DNA from: Oscillospiraceae bacterium
Lineage (GTDB): Bacteria; Bacillota; Clostridia; Oscillospirales; Ruminococcaceae
Reading direction: 5' to 3'
DNA length: 64,000 nt
Assembly: GCA_900770285.1 (NCBI GenBank)
Contig: CAAGJO010000032.1
Span: forward strand, 1 to 64,000
The notes beneath the pieces were generated by a model. That model was not told the DNA's origin. It ran no database searches and saw nothing but the letters and a program-made list of their open reading frames with translations. This document shows, piece after piece, positions 42,187 to 50,363 of the stretch. Position numbers and translations under genes: made by a program. The number at the start of each line of letters is the position of its first letter. Position 1 is the first letter of the stretch.

Positions 42187-43913
42187 CTTCCAACACCTCC
42201 GTTTGTCTGTGATTCATAAACTTCACGATAAATGCTGTTGTTTTTAACAAGCTCTTCATGAGTTCCAACTCCATTGATTTTACCGTCATCAAGAACAATA
42301 ATCATATCTGAGTCCTGAATTGAGGATATACGCTGCGCAATAATAAGTTTTGTAGTATTTGGGATATCTTCTCTGAAAGCTTTTCTGATTGCTGCGTCCG
42401 TTGCAGTGTCAACTGCACTTGTGGAGTCATCAAGAATTAATATTTTTGGCTTTTTAAGCAAAGCTCTTGCAATACAAATTCTTTGCTTTTGCCCTCCTGA
42501 AACATTTGAGCCGTCCTGCTCTATATATGTATCGTATTTATCAGGGAATGTCTGAATAAACGGATCTGCCTGAGCAAGCTGACAAGCATGAACAAGCTCT
42601 TCATCTGTCGCATTTTCATTTCCCCAGCGAAGATTTTCTTTTATCGTTCCAGAGAAAAGAACATTCTTCTGCAAAACCATTGCAACTTCATTTCTCAAGG
42701 AATCAAGGTCATACTTTCTTACGTCAACTCCACCGACTTCAACGCTTCCGCTTGCAACATCATAAAGTCTTGGAATAAGCTGAACAAAAGACGACTTAGA
42801 ACTTCCCGTACCTCCTATTATTCCAACGGTTGCTCCCGACGGAATATCAATATTTATATTGTCCAAACAATGCCGATCAGTCTTTTTGGCATAGTCAAAA
42901 ACCACATTCTTAAAACTAATACTTCCGTCTTTAACTGTAGTTATAGGGCTATCGCCGTTGACAATATCGCTTTCTTCATCAAGGATTTCGCAGACTCTTT
43001 CAACTGATGCTCTTGATATTACAATCATAACCAGAATCATTGAAACCATCATAAGACTCATAAGAATCTGCATTGTATATGAAATCAGACTCATAAGCTG
43101 GCCTGTTGTCATGGTATCAGAAACAATAAGTTTTGCGGCAAACCATGAAATGAAAAGCATACAGCCAAACATGCAAAACTGCATTAACGGGTTATTCAAA
43201 GCCATAAGCTTTTCAGCTTTTGAGAAATCTCTATAAATGTCCTCTGATGTTTCTTTGAACTTATCTATCTCATGGTCTTCTCTTACATATGATTTTACTA
43301 CCCGAATACCACGAAGATTTTCCTGTACAACATTATTAAGTTTATCGTACTTTTTGAAAACACGTTCAAAAATCGGATGAGCATGGGTAATTACATAACA
43401 AAGTCCTCCGCCAAGAATGATTATAGCCGCAACAAATATAAACGAAAGTCTTGCATTTACCATAAATGACATAACTACTGAAAAAATAAGCATTATAGGT
43501 GCTCTGAAAGCAATTCGTATGCACATCTGAAAAGCATTCTGAATATTGGTAACATCTGTTGTAAGTCTTGTTACAATACTTGCTGTTGAGAATTTATCAA
43601 TATTTGAAAAGCTATATTTCTGCACCTTATAATACATATCATGTCTGAGATTTTTTGCAAATCCTGCAGAGGCATATGCCGCATACTTTCCTGCTAATGC
43701 TCCAAAAGTAAGTGATAGAACACAACATGCCAACAATACAAGTCCGATTTTTACAATATTGCCCATATCACCCTTATTAATTCCATTATCAATAAGAAAA
43801 GCCATTAAAAATGGAATTATAACTTCCATAACAACTTCCAAGGATACAAAAATAGGCGAAAGCAATGTTTCTTTTTTGTATTCTCTCACGCTCTTCAACA
43901 ATTTTTTAACCAT
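42183..43913 (-). CDS. ABC exporter half-transporter (ATPase-permease), first subunit
   Basis: 576 aa, six helices plus ATPase. Walker A is GGTGSSKSS, with Ser in place of the first Gly-Lys spacing residue (GSSKS). The signature is VSGGQKQR and Walker B is ILILDDSTSAVDTAT, with Asp at the catalytic Glu position. Degenerate Walker B in one partner is the usual mark of a heterodimer with one consensus ATP site, here formed with the downstream protein. Likely drug or peptide export under the upstream MarR protein. Confidence 0.95.
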   Translation of the reverse strand: MVKKLLKSVREYKKETLLSPIFVSLEVVMEVIIPFLMAFLIDNGINKGDMGNIVKIGLVLLACCVLSLTFGALAGKYAAYASAGFAKNLRHDMYYKVQKYSFSNIDKFSTASIVTRLTTDVTNIQNAFQMCIRIAFRAPIMLIFSVVMSFMVNARLSFIFVAAIIILGGGLCYVITHAHPIFERVFKKYDKLNNVVQENLRGIRVVKSYVREDHEIDKFKETSEDIYRDFSKAEKLMALNNPLMQFCMFGCMLFISWFAAKLIVSDTMTTGQLMSLISYTMQILMSLMMVSMILVMIVISRASVERVCEILDEESDIVNGDSPITTVKDGSISFKNVVFDYAKKTDRHCLDNINIDIPSGATVGIIGGTGSSKSSFVQLIPRLYDVASGSVEVGGVDVRKYDLDSLRNEVAMVLQKNVLFSGTIKENLRWGNENATDEELVHACQLAQADPFIQTFPDKYDTYIEQDGSNVSGGQKQRICIARALLKKPKILILDDSTSAVDTATDAAIRKAFREDIPNTTKLIIAQRISSIQDSDMIIVLDDGKINGVGTHEELVKNNSIYREVYESQTNGGVGR

Positions 43914-43937
43914 TAAAGCTATTCTCCTTTCTTTGTT

Positions 43938-44423
43938 TTAAGAATTCATAAAATTACTGTAGATTTTTTTTAGGATCCGACAAAGCTCTTTTCTTTCTTC
44001 ATCGGTTATTCCCACAAGCTTTTTTTCTTCAACCTCACTGCACTTCTGTGTTATCCGATTATTGTGTTCCCTGCCCTTATCAGTCAGATAAACCTTGACC
44101 TGCCGCATATCATCTTCATTAATAACTCGTTTTACGAAACCGTCCTTTTCCATTTTTGAAAGAGTAACCGAGACAGTCGGTGCTGTAAGATTTGTAAGCC
44201 GAACCAGTTCATATTGGCTTATTCCGTCATTATGAGACAAGAAAAACAACATACGTCTGTATCCTCTTGATATATTCAGCCTATCGACCTCATGGGCTAC
44301 CGTCATATCAAAAAGTTTTGAAACATCATTGATAAACATAAACGGTGAAAGTTCTTCTTCGTTAAGTATTTTCAGCCAATGCTCTTTTAAAATCTGATTA
44401 CATCTTTCATTATCTCTCCTCAT
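43938..44423 (-). CDS. MarR family transcriptional regulator
   Basis: 161 aa winged-helix protein: recognition region SQYELVRLTNLTAPTVSVTLSKMEKDGFVKR, wing DDMRQVKVYLTDKGRE, dimer helices at both ends. ATG at 44423 with AGGCAGG upstream; a GTG three codons earlier is inside that site. First gene of an operon with the two ABC genes, and a long palindrome covers its promoter, so autorepression and control of the exporter are likely. Confidence 0.93.
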   Translation of the reverse strand: MRRDNERCNQILKEHWLKILNEEELSPFMFINDVSKLFDMTVAHEVDRLNISRGYRRMLFFLSHNDGISQYELVRLTNLTAPTVSVTLSKMEKDGFVKRVINEDDMRQVKVYLTDKGREHNNRITQKCSEVEEKKLVGITDEERKELCRILKKIYSNFMNS

Positions 44424-44450
44424 AAAACACACCTGCCTTTCAGAAAGCTG

Positions 44451-44502
44451 AAAATTAATTAGTTTTCTAATTAATTTTACATCTAACTAAATTATTTGTC
44501 AA
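44451..44502 (-). promoter_or_regulatory. MarR-operon promoter with palindromic operator
   Basis: Minus strand TTGACA (44497-44502), 17-bp spacer, TAAAAT (44474-44479). The palindrome AAAATTAATTAG-TTTT-CTAATTAATTTT (44451-44478) overlaps the -10 and start region, as expected for MarR repression. Confidence 0.75.
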
Positions 44503-44570
44503 TACTTTTTTGTAAGAAAGTTTGTCACAATGAAATAAAATTTTATAATTATCCTGTTCAGACAGATAAA

Positions 44571-44591
44571 AAGGACGGGGTTGCCGTCCTT
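44571..44591 (-). terminator. Terminator of the hyd maturation operon
   Basis: AAGGACGG/CCGTCCTT stem flanked by A and T runs, directly after the hydG stop. Confidence 0.85.
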
Positions 44592-44595
44592 TTTA

Positions 44596-46053
44596 TTAAA
44601 ATCTGAAATCACGCTTGCCGTTTTCAATATTTATAAGATTTTCCTTTACTATCTCCTTAACCTTCTCTTTTGGTATGGTTTCAATCTCTTTCTGAATAAG
44701 CTCCTCACCAATTTTTCTGGTATCCTCGCTGGCATAATCCATAAGAAATTCTTTTAAAGTCATAAGTGCGTTTGGCAGACAGCAGTTCTGAATCTGCCCT
44801 GTTTTGCAAAGAGACATAAATCTGTCGCCAGTTCTTCCCTCACGATAACATGCCGTACAGAATGACGGCACATATCCAGATCTCATAAGCCAGTTTACAA
44901 CCTCATCCAATGAACGCTGGTCGGAAACATCAAACTGCTCTGTATCATGAGGTCTTTCGTCAGGAGTATAGCCTGCATATCCGCCTACTGAGGTTCTCGA
45001 CGCTCCTGAAATCTGAGATACGCCAAGTCCGATAACTTTCTCTCGGCAGCTCTGACTTTCTCTTGTTGAAATAATCATTCCTGTATATGGAACGGCTATT
45101 CTTATGCAGGCAACAATCTTTGCAAAAATATCATCATCAATACCGTTGTCAAAAACTGAAGGGTCAATGTCCGCAGCACGTTTGATTCTAGGAACAGAAA
45201 TGGTATGAGGTCCTACTCCGTGAACAGCCTCAAGATGTTCAGCATGCATTAAAAGTCCTGCGAATTCGTATTTGTACATTTCAAGTCCGAAAAGTACCCC
45301 AAGACCTACATCGTCAATTCCGCCCTGCATTGCTCTGTCCATAGCTTCGGTATGATAATAATAATTATGTTTTGGTCCTGCCGGATGAAGCTTTTCATAG
45401 CTTTCCTTATGATAAGTTTCCTGAAAAAGAATATATGTACCAATTCCTGCTTCTTTAAGCTTGCGGTAATTTTCAACTGTAGTTGCTGCAATATTTACGT
45501 TTACACGTCTTATTGCTCCGTTTTTATGCTTAATGGAATATATGGTTTTGATGCATTCCAAAATATATTCAATGGGATTGTTTACAGGGTCTTCTCCCGC
45601 CTCAATGGCAAGTCTTTTATGTCCCATATCCTGCAAAGCAATAACTTCTTTTTTAAGTTCTTCCTGAGTAAGTTTTTTTCTCGGAATATCCTTGTTCTGA
45701 TAATGATAAGGACAGTAAACGCATTTGTTTACACAGTAGTTTGAAAGATAAAGAGGTGCAAACATAACAATTCGGTTGCCGTAAAAAGCCTCTTTTATTT
45801 CTTTTGCCAAATCATACATTTTTTCAACCAGGTCAGGGATTTCACATGCCAGCAGTACACTTGCCTCTCTGTGAGAAAGTCCTGAGCAAACAGTTGTTCC
45901 GTCAGCTCTGTAATCAGGTTTTGCTTTTTCAAGTATCTGCTCCACAAGCTCACGATTATTCTTATTTTCTTCGGCATATGCAAGAGTTGCGTTTATTTCT
46001 TCATCATTTATGAACTCTTCTGCCTTTAACGACTTTGGATTGTAAACAGCCAT
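44596..46053 (-). CDS. hydG: [FeFe]-hydrogenase maturase HydG
   Basis: Radical-SAM tyrosine lyase that makes the CO and CN- ligands of the hydrogenase H-cluster. 485 aa. Radical-SAM cluster motif CVNKCVYC (Cys107, 111, 114). C-terminal extra cluster region SFCTACYREGRTGDRF with CLPNA further on. The start at 46053 has AGAGGT seven bases upstream; the 7-residue longer frame is inside the hydE end. Four bases separate it from hydE. The third maturase HydF and the hydrogenase itself are not in the window. Confidence 0.96.
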   Translation of the reverse strand: MAVYNPKSLKAEEFINDEEINATLAYAEENKNNRELVEQILEKAKPDYRADGTTVCSGLSHREASVLLACEIPDLVEKMYDLAKEIKEAFYGNRIVMFAPLYLSNYCVNKCVYCPYHYQNKDIPRKKLTQEELKKEVIALQDMGHKRLAIEAGEDPVNNPIEYILECIKTIYSIKHKNGAIRRVNVNIAATTVENYRKLKEAGIGTYILFQETYHKESYEKLHPAGPKHNYYYHTEAMDRAMQGGIDDVGLGVLFGLEMYKYEFAGLLMHAEHLEAVHGVGPHTISVPRIKRAADIDPSVFDNGIDDDIFAKIVACIRIAVPYTGMIISTRESQSCREKVIGLGVSQISGASRTSVGGYAGYTPDERPHDTEQFDVSDQRSLDEVVNWLMRSGYVPSFCTACYREGRTGDRFMSLCKTGQIQNCCLPNALMTLKEFLMDYASEDTRKIGEELIQKEIETIPKEKVKEIVKENLINIENGKRDFRF

Positions 46054-46057
46054 AACA

Positions 46058-47119
46058 TTAACCTCTTTCTTCATTTATTGAAACACAGTCGCCTTTGCTG
46101 ACGACTACTCTGTATCCAACAGATTCTATTCTTCTTTCCATACAAGACCGACACTGTGCAGATTCATCACCTGTACATATTTTGTTGTCATAAAGCATAT
46201 ACTTTTTCCTTACGGCAGTGGGCGAAAGGTTTGGCATAACAACATTCGCTCCGGCGAGAATACCCTTTTCTCTGCCTTGTGGATTTATTGTACCCAAGGC
46301 AGTGGTGGAAGGTATCAGAGCATGAGGAAGTGTCAGCCGTATCAGTCCTATCATGAGCAACGTCTGCTCCATTGTACCGCTTTTAAAACCTGCGAAAGGT
46401 GTATCCCTATGCGTAATAAAAGGTCCGATTCCCACCATTTGCGGATTTAGCTCTTTTATAAACAGCAGATCTTCCGCAAGACTTTCTGCCGTTTGATACG
46501 GCGAACCAACCATAAAACCTGTTCCCACCTGATACCCTATTTTTTTAAGATTATAAAGACATTTCTTTCGGTTATCAAGTGAAAGCTCTTTTGGGTGAAG
46601 CTTTTCATAATGCTTGTTATTGGCTGTTTCGTGTCTGAGCAAATATCTGTCTGCCCCTGCATCAAAATATGCCTTATATTGCTCATATGCCTTTTCACCT
46701 ATAGACAGAGTTACTGCACAATCAGGAAAACAACTCTTAATATATGATATAATCCTGCAAAGCTTTTCATCTGTATAGAAATTATCTTCACCGCCCTGCA
46801 GTACAAATGTACGAAAACCAAGTTTATATCCTTCCTCACAGCATGAATATATCTCCTGCTCCGAAAGTCTGTATCTGCTGCAATTTTTGTTGCTTCGTCT
46901 TATTCCACAGTAAAAACAATCGTTTTTACAGTAATTTGTAAATTCAATAAGCCCACGGATATAAACATCTTTTCCGTAATACTTTTCTCTTAATTTACGT
47001 GCTTTGCCAAACAAATATTCATCAGATTCCTCTGTATGATTATCAATTATATAACTATATTCATCAAGACTAAGCTTATGATCACTTTCAAGCTTATCTA
47101 AAAGCGAAAAAATATCTAT
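46058..47119 (-). CDS. hydE: [FeFe]-hydrogenase maturase HydE, non-ATG start
   Basis: Radical-SAM enzyme of H-cluster bridge assembly. CxxxCxxC is CKNDCFYC; the LQGGEDNFYTDEK and GFMVGSPYQT segments match HydE. A second cluster motif CTGDESAQCRSC is near the C-terminus. The first ATG/GTG/TTG in frame is TTG at 47014, which would remove about 35 residues, yet the upstream frame reads IDIFSLLDKLESDHKLSLDEY and aligns in character with the N-terminal helices of known HydE. The frame is closed by TGA just above; AGAGGTG lies seven bases before ATA at 47119. I therefore extend to the ATA (353 aa, family norm about 350); ATT at 47113 is the alternative. Confidence 0.85.
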   Translation of the reverse strand: MDIFSLLDKLESDHKLSLDEYSYIIDNHTEESDEYLFGKARKLREKYYGKDVYIRGLIEFTNYCKNDCFYCGIRRSNKNCSRYRLSEQEIYSCCEEGYKLGFRTFVLQGGEDNFYTDEKLCRIISYIKSCFPDCAVTLSIGEKAYEQYKAYFDAGADRYLLRHETANNKHYEKLHPKELSLDNRKKCLYNLKKIGYQVGTGFMVGSPYQTAESLAEDLLFIKELNPQMVGIGPFITHRDTPFAGFKSGTMEQTLLMIGLIRLTLPHALIPSTTALGTINPQGREKGILAGANVVMPNLSPTAVRKKYMLYDNKICTGDESAQCRSCMERRIESVGYRVVVSKGDCVSINEERG

Positions 47120-47120
47120 T

Positions 47121-47375
47121 CTATTTCACCTCTTTTTCTTTGGAATAAATCGTCTTGCAGGTAACGCCTTTTATTCTTCCCAGATTTCCCGAAAGAGTAT
47201 TGATTATATCCATAGGAGCGTCAAGAACAACACTGATGATATTCAGGTTATCCTTTGCCCTCGGGATTCCCATTCTACCGATTATATATTCGTTGTAGCT
47301 ATGAAGAATGTCATTTATCTGCTTTGAACATTCAGTATCATACACCATTATTCCAATTAATGCTGCTCTGTTCAT
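47121..47375 (-). CDS. TM1266-type putative iron-only hydrogenase regulator
   Basis: 84 aa, ACT/NikR-C-like small domain. RAALIGIMVYDTECSKQINDILHSY and the central GRMGIPRAKDNLNIISVVLDAP match the family found next to FeFe-hydrogenase maturases. It lacks a DNA-binding domain, so regulation is inferred from context only. Its TAG stop lies one base before the presumed hydE start, so the genes are translationally coupled. Confidence 0.88.
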   Translation of the reverse strand: MNRAALIGIMVYDTECSKQINDILHSYNEYIIGRMGIPRAKDNLNIISVVLDAPMDIINTLSGNLGRIKGVTCKTIYSKEKEVK

Positions 47376-47404
47376 ATTGATATAATCCTTTCAAATATCT
47401 GTAA

Positions 47405-47611
47405 TAACAAAAATCCCTGTCTAAAAGAAAAGACAGGGATAAAGCCATACCTTTGAAAAACGGGTACAGCATATGATTCATGTTTTGTCTTTTCCGTCAG
47501 TAGAACTTTCGGTAAGAATATTTTTTACAGAAATTTCCCGTCAGGTATCCTTTCGGGTCATTTTTTCAGATTCCAGCTGATGTTTTCCGCCTAAAAAAAG
47601 GCGGAGACATC
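47405..47611 (-). ncRNA. Structured leader with terminator upstream of the hyd operon; class unknown
   Basis: On the minus strand, in order: a stem GATGT..CCGCCT/AGGCGG..ACATC (47579-47611). Hairpin A (47537-47557), CCCG-AA-AGG-ATA-CCT-GA-CGGG. Hairpin B (47494-47512), CCG-AA-AGT-TCT-ACT-GA-CGG, the same shape with changed stem bases. A stem GCTGTACC/GGTATGGC (47444-47470). A terminator ATCCCTGTCT/AGACAGGGAT with TTTTT (47408-47440), 33 bases before the regulator ATG. The 3' half of hairpin A could instead pair with CCCG...GGTA at 47448-47466. It fits no riboswitch class I can name. Confidence 0.55.
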
Positions 47612-47633
47612 TTGACTAAGTTATAAACATAAC

Positions 47634-47980
47634 AAGAGAGCAAGCCTATAAGCCGAGTTTTGTCGTGTGCGATAATCTATCTAGATTCATTGTCGCCAAT
47701 GAATTCAAGCCATCTATAGCCATAAGTCTGACGAGCAGCCATTGACTTATAAACTACCATTGATGTTGCATCGGATAAGGTTTACATGGCAGCAATATCT
47801 CTATTGCTCCGGTGAGCTCTTACCTCGCCTTTCCACCCTTACCGTTAAAAACGGCGGTATATTTCTGCTGCACTTGCTCTAAGGTCGCCCTCGGCTGATG
47901 TTATCAGCTACCCTGCTCTGTGATGCTCGGACTTTCCTCATGAACTAAAACGTTCACGCTATCGCATAGCTTACTCTCTT
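47634..47980 (-). ncRNA. rnpB: RNase P RNA
   Basis: Catalytic RNA that trims tRNA 5' leaders. The minus strand contains the universal GAGGAAAGTCCGAGC (47925-47939), CAGAGCAGGGTAGCTGATAAC, AAGGGTGGAAAGG and GGTAAGAGCTCACCG, and the 3' GACAAAACTCGGCTTATAGG. P1 forms between AGAGAGTAAGC at the 5' end and GCTTGCTCTCT at the 3' end, fixing the boundaries to a few bases. Length about 347 nt. No T-rich terminator was found after it, so reading into the hyd leader is possible. Confidence 0.95.
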
Positions 47981-47984
47981 AAAC

Positions 47985-48013
47985 ATTATATCATTTTTCA
48001 AAATCAATGTCAA
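47985..48013 (-). promoter_or_regulatory. Promoter of rnpB
   Basis: Minus strand TTGACA (48008-48013), 17-bp spacer, TATAAT (47985-47990): perfect consensus, placing the start at about 47979. Confidence 0.9.
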
Positions 48014-48028
48014 ACACTATAAAGAATA

Positions 48029-50209
48029 TTAAAGCACCTGGCTCTTTGAAGTTCCTTTATATTTCCAATACTTGCTGTTTTCCTGCTTTTCAGAGTATTT
48101 CAAGCAGATAAACTCCCATTTGTAATATGAACCACTGTCGTATCTTGTTTCACCGGCTTCCAACAGATAAGTTATGCCGTCTATATCAATTTCGCCCCAC
48201 CAATGCGGACCGCCGGTTGGATATCTGTTTCCGCCGACAAGACGAACATTGTATCCCAGATAAGTCATCATTTCAACCAATGCACCGTTATAGTCGGTAC
48301 ATTGTCCCTGCTTTTTCACAAAAACATTTTCAGTATGTGAATTTGTAGGGATTTTGCCGTAAACCATATGTTTTCTTATCCAATCAGCAGTATAAATAAC
48401 CTTCTGACTGGTTGTCCAGCCGGATTTGAAATGTGTTTTTGCAAAATTTGACAAAATCTTTTTTTCTTTAGCCGTCAGAGTATGGGAAGTTGTTTTTCCG
48501 CCTTTCTGAGTGTTTACTATTTTATATGAACTGTGAGTTTTGCGTGGAGCGGCATTAAGACGTGATGTTGCAGAGGCAGTGCCTCTGCATCCTGAAAAGG
48601 AACTGTATACTTTTTTGCCGTTTACTATATAATAAGCTCTGATTTTAAAATGATAATTAAAATTGCTTTTAAGACCAGTCTTAGTGAAAGATGTGGTATT
48701 TGCGCTAACGGTCTTTACCAGATGAATATTATTATAGCAGCTGTTCATTTCAATATCAACGCCGTTTCGGCTGTTATTGTAAATCTGCTCACCGCCGCAG
48801 CAGTAAATCTCATAGCCGCTTGCACGTGGCACTTTGCTCCATGAAATATTAGCTTTGTTTTTATATGCTTTAAGAGTTATCACCGGCGTTTTAAGCTTTG
48901 TGGTACAATCAATCGTCTTCATTGGGCCATACTGATATTTACCGTTTGAAAGCTTTCTGTATGGTGTAACGCCAAATTTATATTTTGCAGCTGACTGCAA
49001 GCTGCTTACAGAATATTTTGTGGCAGAAACGTTTTTCAAAGCTGCCCATTTTTTCTTTTTAGAATCATATTTTGAGATTTTATAACCTGTTGCCAGAGGC
49101 ACTTTGTCCCAGCTCAAAGTTACTTTATCCGATGATGAAGATGAATTAAGAGTATTTATAACTCCGAACTTAATATCAAAATTATATGTTTTTGAATTCC
49201 ATTTATAGTTGCCTTTTGAACTTACTGTACACTGAGCCTTTCCTGTATTTATATTATTTTTATATGATAAAGTATAATCTCTGTTAAGCTTAAGCAGCGT
49301 GCTTCCAGAATAGACCTTGGGCTTAGGGCAAACGGCTTTGCCGGAATACGCATACTCTTTCGCCAGATTCACTTTAAGATTTGTTACAGTTTTCGGAGCA
49401 ATAGTAAATATACCGCAGGCATCGCCGTAATAACCTCCGATACCAAAAATGTATACTTTTCCTTTTCCGGCATTTATATTGTTTTCATAATAATCAATGA
49501 TATAATCAGTATTCTTTATTAAAGTTCTGCCGCCGGCCTTAACAACAGGAACAGGCCTTATCTCAGAGCCTGTATATGTATATGTACTGCTTAAAGATAT
49601 ATTGCCGCTGGTTATTTCACGAGGTTCAATATAATATCCGATTTCATAGCTGCCTTCAAAATTCCCCTTGCCTGTCACAATTACAGTTGCACCTTTATAG
49701 CAATCCTTTAAATTACCGGAATATGACAAAGAATAATCTGTTCCCTCTTTTAAAACATATCCGTTATACTCCGCTTTGATTTTCGGTTTTACATCACTGC
49801 CTGTATAATAAAAATAATCATAATCATGGCTGCCTTCTAATGATATATCAGCATCGCCCCATGAAATATCGACCTTCTGAATTTCAAACGTTGTTTTTAT
49901 AGTACCTGTATATTCTCCGATGCCCTGAATAATAACATTAGCAGTACCTGCATTAGTATTATTTGAATATCTAACAGTATAGTCTGTTCCTTCATCCAAA
50001 TAAAACCAATCATTATAACTGTAAACACTTACATCAGGCTCTAAAGGCTTTCCTGTATAATATAAATCATAATCATCAAGATAATACTCATAATTTTCCT
50101 GAGATATATCATTATCTGCATACGCAAAGACTTTCAGACTGTCAGACGGAAAGGACACCGCCGAGCATATACAGCATAATGTAAGCAACATTGCAACAAT
50201 TTTTTTCAT
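48029..50209 (-). CDS. Secreted transglutaminase-like protein with Ig-like and Fn3 repeats
   Basis: 726 aa. Signal peptide 1-31 (cleavage near AYA). Four Ig-like repeats of about 80 residues (35-350), each with the pattern YTG..V.P...V...L..GTDYT..Y..N..AG.A. Two fibronectin-III-like domains (about 355-440 and 445-545). The C-terminal transglutaminase-like cysteine-protease domain (about 565-700) has Cys637 (GQCTDYNGALVEMM), His669 (GPHWWGEIDI) and an acidic residue in the following strand. The triad looks intact. Probably acts on cell-surface or host/diet proteins. No cell-wall anchor seen. GAGGT precedes the ATG. Confidence 0.85.
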   Translation of the reverse strand: MKKIVAMLLTLCCICSAVSFPSDSLKVFAYADNDISQENYEYYLDDYDLYYTGKPLEPDVSVYSYNDWFYLDEGTDYTVRYSNNTNAGTANVIIQGIGEYTGTIKTTFEIQKVDISWGDADISLEGSHDYDYFYYTGSDVKPKIKAEYNGYVLKEGTDYSLSYSGNLKDCYKGATVIVTGKGNFEGSYEIGYYIEPREITSGNISLSSTYTYTGSEIRPVPVVKAGGRTLIKNTDYIIDYYENNINAGKGKVYIFGIGGYYGDACGIFTIAPKTVTNLKVNLAKEYAYSGKAVCPKPKVYSGSTLLKLNRDYTLSYKNNINTGKAQCTVSSKGNYKWNSKTYNFDIKFGVINTLNSSSSSDKVTLSWDKVPLATGYKISKYDSKKKKWAALKNVSATKYSVSSLQSAAKYKFGVTPYRKLSNGKYQYGPMKTIDCTTKLKTPVITLKAYKNKANISWSKVPRASGYEIYCCGGEQIYNNSRNGVDIEMNSCYNNIHLVKTVSANTTSFTKTGLKSNFNYHFKIRAYYIVNGKKVYSSFSGCRGTASATSRLNAAPRKTHSSYKIVNTQKGGKTTSHTLTAKEKKILSNFAKTHFKSGWTTSQKVIYTADWIRKHMVYGKIPTNSHTENVFVKKQGQCTDYNGALVEMMTYLGYNVRLVGGNRYPTGGPHWWGEIDIDGITYLLEAGETRYDSGSYYKWEFICLKYSEKQENSKYWKYKGTSKSQVL

Positions 50210-50304
50210 ATATATTACCTCTTTTTTGTATTAATATACTTAATTATAACACATTGCAGAATTATCTGTCAATAATATATTTTTTCTGAAATTCATAGGT
50301 GCTC

Positions 50305-50333
50305 TTGCAAAAAATGAGGAATTATGGTATCAT
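50305..50333 (+). promoter_or_regulatory. Promoter of the malic enzyme gene
   Basis: TTGCAA (50305-50310), 17-bp spacer, TATCAT (50328-50333), 30 bases before the ATG. Confidence 0.6.
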
Positions 50334-50363
50334 AGCAATAGATATTTGAAAGGACTTGAAAAT

